A stretch of DNA of 5,464 nt from an uncultured Bacteroidales bacterium (GTDB lineage: Bacteria; Bacteroidota; Bacteroidia; Bacteroidales; P3). A model generated the notes under the pieces. The model made no database searches and was not told the DNA's origin. It saw only the letters and a program-made list of their open reading frames with translations. Of the stretch, positions 1-5,464 are shown in pieces (within the stretch, counting starts at the first letter, position 1; every line of letters starts with the position of its first letter). The position numbers were made by a program, and so were the translations under genes. The stretch covers positions 1-5,464 of the forward strand of contig CAMNIH010000117.1 in the NCBI GenBank assembly GCA_946540365.1. Reading direction: 5' to 3'.

Positions 1-1155
1 GATGATCAGTCGCGACGACGAGGTGGGGTAAGGCAGACGGGTGCTGCCGTGGGCGGGCTTGGGCACCGCCCGGCCGTACCAGTCGAGGACCAGCTGGGCG
101 GGGTCGGCATGGGGATTCTCGGTGTCGTAGCCCACGGAGAGCGTCAGCTGGTCGGCCACCAGATGCTTGTCGACCAGGTCGAGGGCGACGGCCTCGGCCA
201 TCTCGCGCGCCACCACACGGGCCTTGGTGAAGGTGTAGGGCTCGGTGAGCACCTGGCCCGAGCTGAGCGAGTTGACCTCCGGGCGGTAGGCCTTGATCTG
301 CGCCATGGTGCAGGGTTCCCACCCCCAGGCGTGGTCGATCAGCAGTTCGGCGTTGATGCCGAAGAGGCGGTAGAGCTCCTCCTCGTCGGTCAGCGACCGG
401 CGGGCCACATCGCCCATGGTGTTCATGCCGTGGGCTTGCAGCTTGCGGCTGATGCCGCGTCCCACGCGCCAGAAGTCGGTCAGGGGGGTGTGAGTCCACA
501 GCTGGCGGCGGTAGCTCTGCTCGTCCAGCTCGGCGATGCGCACCCCGTCGGCGTCGGGGGGCAGGTGCTTGGCCACGATGTCCATGGCCACCTTGCAGAG
601 GTAGAGGTTGGTGCCGATGCCGGCGGTGGCGGTGATGCCGGTCTCGCGCAGCACGTCGCGGATCATGCGCAGGGCCAGCTCGTGGGCCGTGCAACGGTAG
701 GTGTCCAGGTAGTGGGTGGCGTCGATGAAGACCTCGTCGATGGAGTAGACGTGGATGTCCTCGGGGGCGATGTAGCGGAGATAGACCTGATAGATGCGGG
801 CGCTATAGTCGAGGTAGAAGGCCATGCGTGGCTTGGCGGCGATATAGTCCACCTCGAGGTCGGGCCGGGCCTTCAGCTCGGGGTCGCTCACCGACTTGCC
901 GCGGAGGATGCCCTCGGGCGAATGGTAGAGTCGGTCGCGGTTCACCTCGTTCAATCGGTGTACCACCTCGAACAGCCGGGCGCGGCCGCCGATGCCGTAG
1001 GCCTTCAGCGAGGGCGACACCGCCAAACAGATGGTCTTGTCGGTGCGCGACACATCAGCCACCACCAGGTTGGTGGTCAGCGGATTGAGTCCCCGTTCCA
1101 CACACTCCACCGAGGCGTAGAACGACTTGAGGTCTATGGCGATAAGGCAGCTCAT
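1..1155 (-). CDS. Y-family translesion DNA polymerase, UmuC-like (C-terminus outside window)
   Basis: The frame is open for 385 codons from the ATG at 1155 down to base 1 and runs out of the window, so the C-terminus is missing. Seen: the catalytic palm motif IDLKSFYASVE near the N-terminus (metal ligand D8, likely steric-gate Y13), then TICLAVSPSLKAYGI, the second catalytic motif SIDEVFID (D140, E141), the nucleotide-contact region TAGIGTNLYLCKVAMD (178-192), a thumb helix-hairpin-helix region DFWRVGRGISRKL (227-239), and the little-finger start near residue 297. Known: such enzymes copy damaged DNA with low fidelity, usually under SOS-type control. The roughly 40 residues between LFEVV (61-65) and PRMAFYL (109-115) exceed those in classical DinB and fit UmuC/UvrX-like enzymes. 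No umuD-like protease gene adjoins the start; a divergent lipoprotein gene does. The start is fixed because the catalytic motif begins only a few codons in. I expect roughly 50-100 residues to be missing. Confidence 0.93.
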   Translation of the reverse strand, partial: MSCLIAIDLKSFYASVECVERGLNPLTTNLVVADVSRTDKTICLAVSPSLKAYGIGGRARLFEVVHRLNEVNRDRLYHSPEGILRGKSVSDPELKARPDLEVDYIAAKPRMAFYLDYSARIYQVYLRYIAPEDIHVYSIDEVFIDATHYLDTYRCTAHELALRMIRDVLRETGITATAGIGTNLYLCKVAMDIVAKHLPPDADGVRIAELDEQSYRRQLWTHTPLTDFWRVGRGISRKLQAHGMNTMGDVARRSLTDEEELYRLFGINAELLIDHAWGWEPCTMAQIKAYRPEVNSLSSGQVLTEPYTFTKARVVAREMAEAVALDLVDKHLVADQLTLSVGYDTENPHADPAQLVLDWYGRAVPKPAHGSTRLPYPTSSSRLII

Positions 1156-1163
1156 TGCAGGTG

Positions 1164-1171
1164 CAAAATTA
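1164..1171 (-). promoter_or_regulatory. Bacteroidetes -7 promoter box for the polymerase gene
   Basis: Read on the minus strand this is TAATTTTG, a perfect match to the Bacteroidetes -7 consensus TAnnTTTG. It ends only 8 bases before the ATG at 1155, so a start site at the usual distance would leave almost no leader. No good -33 TTG lies 19-21 bp upstream; the nearest is CTG at 1194-1196, spacing 22. The box is clear, but whether it acts as the promoter is inference. Confidence 0.45.
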
Positions 1172-1197
1172 CAACTTTTTTCGCTACCGCTGTCAGA

Positions 1198-1226
1198 TTT
1201 CAGGCAAAAAGTGGGTATTATATTGG
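1198..1226 (+). promoter_or_regulatory. Weak candidate promoter for the lipoprotein gene
   Basis: TATATTGG at 1219-1226 matches the Bacteroidetes -7 consensus TAnnTTTG with one mismatch. TTTC at 1198-1201 is a poor -33 candidate, 17 bp upstream. The box lies 27 bp before the ATG at 1254, a plausible distance. It is the best match in the 98-bp divergent gap on this strand, but such matches occur by chance in AT-rich DNA. Confidence 0.25.
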
Positions 1227-1253
1227 TACATAAACCACAAAAAGCATATCCCT

Positions 1254-1682
1254 ATGAAGAAAAGAACCCTGACGACCAGCCTGCTGATGGCTGCATTGAT
1301 GACCCTGGCGGTGGCCTGCGAGCCCGACGCGCCCACCACAACCACCGACACCACCCCGGCCATTACACCGGAGCCTACGGCTGCCGACTTGCTGGTCGGC
1401 CGCTGGAACCTGGTGATGATGGACGGAACCGCGACCCCCAACGGACTCTACAGTATCGATGAGTACCGCGCCGACGGCATGTACATCAACACAACGGGAC
1501 ACACCGGCTACGGCACCGTCATCTGCGACAGCACCCGCTACCGGGTGGTGGGCGACAGCATCTTCTACGAAAGCGAAGGTTGGGGCGCCGAGGAGATAGT
1601 CTTCCTCGACAGCCTCAACCTTGCGAAGCGTAGCGACGTAGCGCCCTACGGTATCATCCGCAGCGACTACGAGCGGATGTAG
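1254..1682 (+). CDS. Small lipoprotein, possibly lipocalin-like
   Basis: This encodes a 142-residue protein. Seen: a lipoprotein signal peptide with a KKR basic N-region, a hydrophobic core and a lipobox LAVAC with the lipidated cysteine at C22; an 18-residue Thr/Pro-rich linker (about 24-42); then a soluble domain opening LLVGRWNLV (46-54) and rich in alternating polar and hydrophobic strands. The L-x-GRW opening followed by short beta strands resembles small lipocalin-like lipoproteins of Bacteroidetes, but I cannot name a family. It is probably anchored in the periplasm or outer membrane. The ATG at 1254 is chosen because the signal peptide starts there; the same frame is open back to 1155, but that would put 33 polar residues before the signal. 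The gene diverges from the polymerase and converges on the oxidoreductase with 3 bp between stop codons. One cysteine (C91) remains in the mature part. The lipoprotein call is firm and the fold uncertain. Confidence 0.82.
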   Translation: MKKRTLTTSLLMAALMTLAVACEPDAPTTTTDTTPAITPEPTAADLLVGRWNLVMMDGTATPNGLYSIDEYRADGMYINTTGHTGYGTVICDSTRYRVVGDSIFYESEGWGAEEIVFLDSLNLAKRSDVAPYGIIRSDYERM

Positions 1683-1685
1683 TGC

Positions 1686-4600
1686 CTATTTGAAGGCGTT
1701 CTCGCTGAGGCCGTGGCCGCTGAGGGCGAGGTCCTTCATGTAGCCCGGCACCTCGCGGCCCAGGTACTTGTCGACGTAGAGCTTGGCCAGGTACTGGCCG
1801 AGCATGAAGCCGTGGCCACGGAGGCCGGTGAGCAGACCCACCTCGGGATCGACGATGTAACGCGGCTCGGTGTAGCGGCCGGCCCAGCAGGCGAGGAAAC
1901 TCACATCCTTGAGGCTGGGCAGCCACTCGGCGAAGACCTGGCTGACGATCTCGAGAAACTCGCGGCTGTTGTACTTGATGTTCTGGCGCGTCTCGTAGGC
2001 GTCGGTGTCGGGGCTGGCGCAGCCGATGATCTGGCCGGTGTGCTCGAACTGCTGGCCGTACACGGCGCTGAAGCCCTTGTAGTGGCGGCGGTCGATGATC
2101 ATGTCCAGCGGGCCGCCGTTGGGGCCCATCATCGGCAGGCGGCGGGTGATGAAGGCCTGGTGCTTGACGGGATAGAGGCCGGTGTCGATGCCGAGCATGT
2201 CGGTGAACTTCTCGGCACCCCAGCCCATGGCGTTGACGAAGTGGTCGCACTCATACTCGACGTATTTGCCTTCGTGGTTGCGCACCAAGGCCACCACCTT
2301 GTCGTCCTTGCGCCAGACGCTGAGCAGCTCGGTGTCCTCGTAGTAGCGGCCGCCGAGCGAGGTGCCGATGCCACGGATATAGTCGATGACGCGGCCGGGC
2401 GTGGCCTGCCAGCAGTCGCGCGTGATGAGGGCGTGGCTGTAGGTGGTGCGGCTGTCGTCCCAAAGGGGCGAGATCTCCTTCTTGAAGTCCTTGCGGTCGA
2501 TCATATAGGCGTCGCTCCAGGCGCGGCTGGCATCGAGGGCGCGGTAGGTGGCGTCGTCGTGGACGAGGTTGACGTAGTGGGTGGGCTTGTAGTTGATGTT
2601 GTGTACCGCCTGTATCTGCTTGAATATCTCGTGGCTGTGCTGCGCGATGTCGGCGATGTCGGGGTTGCTGAAGGCGGGACGTCCGCCGCCGATATTGCGC
2701 CAGGAGGCGCCGCGGCTCCAGTTGACCATGACGGGCTTGAGGCCAGCCTCGCTGAAGTAGCGGAAGAGGCCGCTGCCCGCGATGCCGCCGCCGGCGATGA
2801 AGACACGCACCGACTCGTGCTGCACGTCGTTGCGCTTCGGGAAGACATAGACCTCCTTGCGACCCTCGGTGTAGATGTCGCCCAGGCTGACCTGGTTGCT
2901 CAGCGGGGCGCGCGGTGTGGCGTCGCCGGTGAGTTCGATGCCGTGCGAGCGCAGCAACTGGCGCGCACGGGCGATGCAGCGCTTGCCGCGACAGGGGCCC
3001 ATGCCCATGCGGGTGATATGCTTCAGCTCGTCGACCGAGATATACTTGCGGTCGCCCACAACAGCCAGAATCTGCTCGTCGGTGATGTCCTCGCAATGGC
3101 AGACGAAGGTGGCCTCTTTAGTGGGTAGTGAACAGTGGGTAGTGGGTAGCTCCGACGGGTAGCAATCTTTGACGATGAAGCCCTTGACGTCGGTCATCCG
3201 GCCGTCGACCCGTGCCACATGCACCCGTGCCACGTTGGTCTTGTTGTCTTTCTTGAGTACCTTTTCCACACTGCCCTCGCCGATCTTGCTGCCGTTGTTG
3301 TCGACCAGGTAGACCTCGGCGCCCTCCGCCACCTCGTACTCGATCGGCAGGAAGCACCACTGCTTCTGCATGTTGTAGCCGAAGATGGCGAGGCCCGGAC
3401 AGTGATTGACGCACTCCATGCATCCGATGCACTTGTCGTAGTCCACCGTCGGGGTGCTGCTGGTGGTGGGCTTGCTGATGGCCCCCTGCGGACAGCTGAA
3501 GGTGCAGGGGTTGCAGGCGAAGCCGTAGAGGCAGTCGAGCTGCACGAAGGGACGCGCGGCCATGCGCTCCTCGCCGGGCAGGTCGGGCCGCTCCTTGAGG
3601 CGCACGGGGGGCTGCTGCGAGTCGATATACTGGCGCGAGAGGTCGAGGTACTCGTCGTAGTTGAAGCGCAGCCCCATCTCCTGTGCGATCTCGTAGGCCG
3701 CCTGACGGCCGCGCAGCACGGCCGAGGTGCCCTCGCCGATGCGCACCGCATCGCCGGCGGCGTAGACATGATGGCCGAAGAGCTCCTTGCCCTTGAGCAG
3801 CAACTGGTTGTCGGGCACCAGGCCGGTGCAGATATTGATGATGTCGATGTCGTCGATGACCTGCTCGGTGCCGGGGATGGCCTTGAAGTTCTCGCACTGC
3901 GCGATGACGGCGCCGACGATGCCGGTGTGGTCCTCGTTGGGGATGGCCCGCAGCAGGGTGTAGCCCGTCATGATGGGGATGCCGAGGCGCCGCACACGGT
4001 TGGCCTGCACCGGAAAGCCGCCCTCGCGCGGCTGGGCCTCGATGATGGCCCGTATGGTGGCGCCGGCCTGCATGCCCTGGTAGGAGGTGAGGTAGCCGAT
4101 GTTGCCGGCCCCCACGGTGAGCACCCGCTTGCCCAGCAGGGTGTGCTCCTGGTTCATCATCTTCTGGAAGACGGCGGCGGTGTAGACGCCCGGCAGGTCG
4201 TCGTTCTCGAAGGGCGGCATGAAGGGGACGGCACCGGCGGCCACCACGAGGTGCTGCGCGTCGATGTAGGCCATCTCGCCCGTGGCCATGTTCTTCACCG
4301 CCACGCGGGGGCCCTCGAGGATGTCCCACACGGTGGTGTTCAGCAGGATGCCTTCGTGGTCCTGGCCGGCCAGGGTCTTGGCGATGTCGAAGCCACGCAT
4401 GCCGCCGTACTTCTTCTCGCGCTCGAAGAAGAAGAACTGGTGGGTCTGCATGTTGAACTGGCCACCGATGCGGGGATTGCTGTCGACGACGATATTGTCG
4501 ATGCCAAAGGCGTTCAGCTGCTCGCGGCAGGCCAAGCCCGCCGGACCGGCGCCGACGATAACCACCTGGGTCTTGTAGATCTTGACCGGCGCATGCTCCT

Positions 4601-4931
4601 GCGGACGGTGGGGAGGATTGAAAGTAACACCCGGCAGGTCGGCCTCGTGGGTGATGGAACGCACCTCGCGGACGCCGTCGACCGGCGTGATGCAGATGCG
4701 GCGCACCACGCCGTCGACCAACATCTCGCAGGCACCGCACTTGCCGATACCGCACTCCAGCGAGCGGTTGCGACCGCTGAGCGAATGGCTATGCACCGGA
4801 TAACCAGCCTCGTGCAACGCCTTGGCAATGGTGTAGCCCTTGTAGCCACGAACGGGTTTTCCCTCATAGAGGAATTCGACCTCCTCGCCTGCGGGGATGT
4901 CGAGAATGGGGTGTTTCTCAATCTTGTACAT
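1686..4931 (-). CDS. Single-chain HcnABC-like multi-cofactor FAD/Fe-S oxidoreductase with ferredoxin insert
   Basis: This encodes 1081 residues. Domains seen in order: a [2Fe-2S] domain with C60, C65, C68 and C80; a pyridine-nucleotide-disulfide-type flavoprotein domain with GAGPAG (127-132), a second nucleotide motif GAGNIG (274-279) and the FAD-closing YAAGD (390-394); two [4Fe-4S] motifs (C467/C473/C476/C480-P and C501/C504/C507/C511-P); a BFD-like [2Fe-2S] domain with CHC at 611-613 and C647/C652 in GMGPCRGKRC; and a DAO-type FAD oxidase domain with GGGIAG (714-719) and C-terminal GLRGHGFMLGQ. Known: this order matches HcnA, HcnB and HcnC of hydrogen cyanide synthase and related opine and D-hydroxyproline dehydrogenases, normally separate subunits. 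Inferred: the C-terminal flavin oxidises an amino acid or secondary amine and electrons leave through the Fe-S clusters. The substrate is unknown. There is no signal peptide, so it is cytoplasmic. The start is firm: it is the only ATG after an in-frame TAA seven codons upstream. Confidence 0.93.
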   Translation of the reverse strand: MYKIEKHPILDIPAGEEVEFLYEGKPVRGYKGYTIAKALHEAGYPVHSHSLSGRNRSLECGIGKCGACEMLVDGVVRRICITPVDGVREVRSITHEADLPGVTFNPPHRPQEHAPVKIYKTQVVIVGAGPAGLACREQLNAFGIDNIVVDSNPRIGGQFNMQTHQFFFFEREKKYGGMRGFDIAKTLAGQDHEGILLNTTVWDILEGPRVAVKNMATGEMAYIDAQHLVVAAGAVPFMPPFENDDLPGVYTAAVFQKMMNQEHTLLGKRVLTVGAGNIGYLTSYQGMQAGATIRAIIEAQPREGGFPVQANRVRRLGIPIMTGYTLLRAIPNEDHTGIVGAVIAQCENFKAIPGTEQVIDDIDIINICTGLVPDNQLLLKGKELFGHHVYAAGDAVRIGEGTSAVLRGRQAAYEIAQEMGLRFNYDEYLDLSRQYIDSQQPPVRLKERPDLPGEERMAARPFVQLDCLYGFACNPCTFSCPQGAISKPTTSSTPTVDYDKCIGCMECVNHCPGLAIFGYNMQKQWCFLPIEYEVAEGAEVYLVDNNGSKIGEGSVEKVLKKDNKTNVARVHVARVDGRMTDVKGFIVKDCYPSELPTTHCSLPTKEATFVCHCEDITDEQILAVVGDRKYISVDELKHITRMGMGPCRGKRCIARARQLLRSHGIELTGDATPRAPLSNQVSLGDIYTEGRKEVYVFPKRNDVQHESVRVFIAGGGIAGSGLFRYFSEAGLKPVMVNWSRGASWRNIGGGRPAFSNPDIADIAQHSHEIFKQIQAVHNINYKPTHYVNLVHDDATYRALDASRAWSDAYMIDRKDFKKEISPLWDDSRTTYSHALITRDCWQATPGRVIDYIRGIGTSLGGRYYEDTELLSVWRKDDKVVALVRNHEGKYVEYECDHFVNAMGWGAEKFTDMLGIDTGLYPVKHQAFITRRLPMMGPNGGPLDMIIDRRHYKGFSAVYGQQFEHTGQIIGCASPDTDAYETRQNIKYNSREFLEIVSQVFAEWLPSLKDVSFLACWAGRYTEPRYIVDPEVGLLTGLRGHGFMLGQYLAKLYVDKYLGREVPGYMKDLALSGHGLSENAFK
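3120..3147. repeat. Heptanucleotide tandem repeat inside the oxidoreductase gene
   Basis: Four 7-bp units follow each other on the plus strand: AGTGGGT, AGTGAAC, AGTGGGT, AGTGGGT. They encode most of LPTTHCSLPT (595-604), a Pro/Thr-rich linker between the region after the ferredoxin clusters and the BFD-like domain. The unit resembles the heptad repeats (CACT plus three bases, on the other strand) found scattered in some Bacteroidetes and cyanobacterial genomes. Because 7 is not a multiple of 3, gain or loss of one unit would shift the frame. Confidence 0.8.
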
Positions 4932-4990
4932 ATCGTATCTTGTTATAGATTAATAGCTTGTGCTAATATGGACAAATCTGTTGATCAGCA

Positions 4991-5021
4991 CAAAGGTAGA
5001 AACATTATTGATAAAATGCAA
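4991..5021 (-). promoter_or_regulatory. Bacteroidetes-type promoter of the oxidoreductase gene
   Basis: Read on the minus strand, TTG (5021-5019) is followed after 20 bp by TACCTTTG (4998-4991), which fits the Bacteroidetes primary sigma factor consensus of a -33 TTG and a -7 TAnnTTTG. Transcription should begin a few bases past 4991, giving a leader of about 50-55 nt before the ATG at 4931. No purine-rich Shine-Dalgarno stands before the ATG, only A-rich sequence, as is usual in this phylum. The oxidoreductase is thus probably its own transcription unit, separate from the upstream macroglobulin gene. Confidence 0.75.
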
Positions 5022-5038
5022 CTTTTTTTATCAACAAT
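5004..5038. promoter_or_regulatory. Operator-like inverted repeat spanning the -33 element
   Basis: Arms 5004-5016 and 5026-5038 are inverted repeats matching at 12 of 13 positions, with a perfect 9-bp core TTGATAAAA / TTTTATCAA around a 9-base centre. The centre contains the -33 TTG of the oxidoreductase promoter (5019-5021). The half-sites TTGAT and ATCAA have midpoints 22 bp apart, about two helical turns. This is what a dimeric regulator site would look like. Alternatively, in read-through RNA from the macroglobulin gene it could form an AU-only hairpin, but no U tract follows it on that strand. Confidence 0.45.
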
Positions 5039-5073
5039 CCCCATTTTTAACACTATCGCCCCCACCACCAACG

Positions 5074-5112
5074 CTGCATCCCCTCTGCATCCCCTCTGCA
5101 TCATCTCTGCAT
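5074..5112. repeat. 11-bp tandem repeat downstream of the macroglobulin gene
   Basis: Two perfect units CTGCATCCCCT (5074-5084, 5085-5095) are followed by a diverged unit CTGCATCATCT (5096-5106) and a partial CTGCAT (5107-5112). The array lies between the macroglobulin stop codon and the oxidoreductase promoter. The short length and imperfect units suggest a small minisatellite. Confidence 0.85.
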
Positions 5113-5148
5113 AAAAGCCTCTTTTTTGCCTGGTGGAAGCCGCGATGG

Positions 5149-5464
5149 TCACTCGGTGACCGTCAGCATCTGGGCGGGAGCCGTGGCGCGGAACTCGGGG
5201 GCGTACATGCACTGCATCGTGACGGGCCCGCTGAGGAAGCGGCCCGGATTGGTGACGTAGACCTCGTACTCGAACCAGTACTTGCCCTTCTCCAACCGCT
5301 CGATGTAGCAGCGGGTGTCGGTCTGGTTGACAGTGATATAGTAACTCAGCCCGTCATTCCAGCGCCAGCCGGCCTGCGTGCTGAGGGGTTCGACGCACGA
5401 CGGACGCCCGTCGACGAGCTCGAGGTACTCCATCGCCCGGTCGCACTGGATGTCGACACGCACC
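5149..5464 (-). CDS. Alpha-2-macroglobulin family protein, C-terminal fragment
   Basis: Only the last 105 codons plus a stray base lie in the window; the frame is open to the right edge and the stop is at 5149-5151. Seen: a stretch reading GWRWNDGLSYYITVN, then a beta-rich LEKGKYWFEYEVYVTNPGRF and a near-terminal VTMQCMYAPEFRA. Known: an R-W-x-DGL-x-YY stretch, then a lysine-glycine turn into F-E-Y strands and a QCMYAPEF ending, typifies the last macroglobulin (MG10-like) domain of bacterial alpha-2-macroglobulins in Bacteroidetes. These are large envelope lipoproteins thought to trap foreign proteases in the periplasm. The thioester motif, if present, lies outside the window, so activity cannot be judged. 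In many bacteria the partner is penicillin-binding protein 1C, often encoded next door; the next gene downstream here is instead the oxidoreductase, 217 bp away with its own promoter. Confidence 0.85.
   Translation of the reverse strand, partial: VRVDIQCDRAMEYLELVDGRPSCVEPLSTQAGWRWNDGLSYYITVNQTDTRCYIERLEKGKYWFEYEVYVTNPGRFLSGPVTMQCMYAPEFRATAPAQMLTVTE

Noticed and set aside
49..1233. 394-codon plus-strand ORF opposite the polymerase gene
   Set aside because: It is antisense to a clear catalytic polymerase frame, rich in G, V, H and A with no recognisable motif, and results from GC-rich codon bias.
1224..1237. TGGT-N6-ACCA inverted repeat before the lipoprotein gene as an operator or SOS box
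   Set aside because: The arms are only 4 bp, which is expected by chance, and it matches no LexA box that I know.
1155..1253. Upstream extension of the lipoprotein frame to an ATG at 1155
   Set aside because: It would place a polar 33-residue segment before a good lipoprotein signal peptide and overlap the polymerase promoter region.
1637..1650. CGTAG / CTACG hairpin near the 3' end of the lipoprotein gene as a terminator
   Set aside because: A 5-bp stem inside the coding region with no U tract after it on either strand.
1713..3128. 471-codon plus-strand ORF opposite the oxidoreductase gene
   Set aside because: Low-complexity Ala/Val/Asp-rich product antisense to motif-bearing domains; a codon-bias shadow.
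3118..4755. 545-codon minus-strand ORF in another frame of the oxidoreductase gene
   Set aside because: Arg/Pro/His-rich product with no motif, overlapping a frame with clear Fe-S and FAD motifs.
1686..4931. Direct assignment as hydrogen cyanide synthase
   Set aside because: Domain order fits HcnABC, but opine and D-hydroxyproline dehydrogenases share it; no residue that I can see decides glycine as substrate.
5074..5112. CRISPR array
   Set aside because: Units of 11 bp directly abutting each other, without spacers.
3219..5114. 631-codon plus-strand ORF opposite the oxidoreductase N-terminal half
   Set aside because: It is impressive in length but antisense to conserved cofactor domains, and it reads through the promoter, palindrome and tandem repeat; no family resemblance.
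5100..5148. Intrinsic terminator after the macroglobulin gene
   Set aside because: On the minus strand there are A and T runs around GAGGC, but no GC-rich stem followed by a U tract.
4985..5212. 75-codon minus-strand ORF spanning the intergenic region
   Set aside because: It is made largely of the tandem repeat and AT-rich promoter DNA and overlaps the end of the macroglobulin gene; no support as a gene.

Overview
The window looks like chromosomal DNA from a GC-rich member of the Bacteroidetes, probably Bacteroidales. The evidence is a near-consensus Bacteroidetes promoter (TTG, 20-bp spacer, TACCTTTG) upstream of the largest gene, a second TAnnTTTG box upstream of the polymerase gene, no clear Shine-Dalgarno sequences, and protein families typical of the phylum: a small lipoprotein, a Bacteroidetes-type alpha-2-macroglobulin and a UmuC-like polymerase. 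The genes are GC-rich and the two promoter regions are conspicuously AT-rich.

Layout, left to right: (1) 1-1155, minus strand: a Y-family (UmuC-like) translesion DNA polymerase with an intact catalytic N-terminus, cut off at its C-terminus by the window edge. (2) 1156-1253: a 98-bp divergent promoter region. (3) 1254-1682, plus strand: a 142-residue lipoprotein with a lipocalin-like look. (4) 1686-4931, minus strand: a 1081-residue multi-cofactor oxidoreductase, whose stop codon lies 3 bp from that of the lipoprotein. (5) 4932-5148: an intergenic region with the oxidoreductase promoter, an operator-like inverted repeat centred on the -33 element, and an 11-bp tandem repeat. (6) 5149-5464, minus strand: the C-terminal end of an alpha-2-macroglobulin family protein.

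The most interesting gene is the oxidoreductase. In one chain it carries, in the order of the HcnA-HcnB-HcnC subunits, a [2Fe-2S] domain, a two-nucleotide-site flavoprotein domain, a two-cluster [4Fe-4S] ferredoxin segment, a BFD-like [2Fe-2S] domain and a DAO-type FAD amine/amino-acid oxidase domain. It resembles a multi-subunit dehydrogenase (hydrogen cyanide synthase, opine oxidase or D-hydroxyproline dehydrogenase type) collapsed into one polypeptide with a ferredoxin module added. Its substrate cannot be read from the sequence. A short heptanucleotide repeat lies in its coding sequence exactly at a domain boundary.

The four genes do not form an obvious pathway. They are a DNA-damage polymerase, an envelope lipoprotein, a cytoplasmic redox enzyme and an envelope protease-inhibitor-like protein, each apparently with its own transcription signals.
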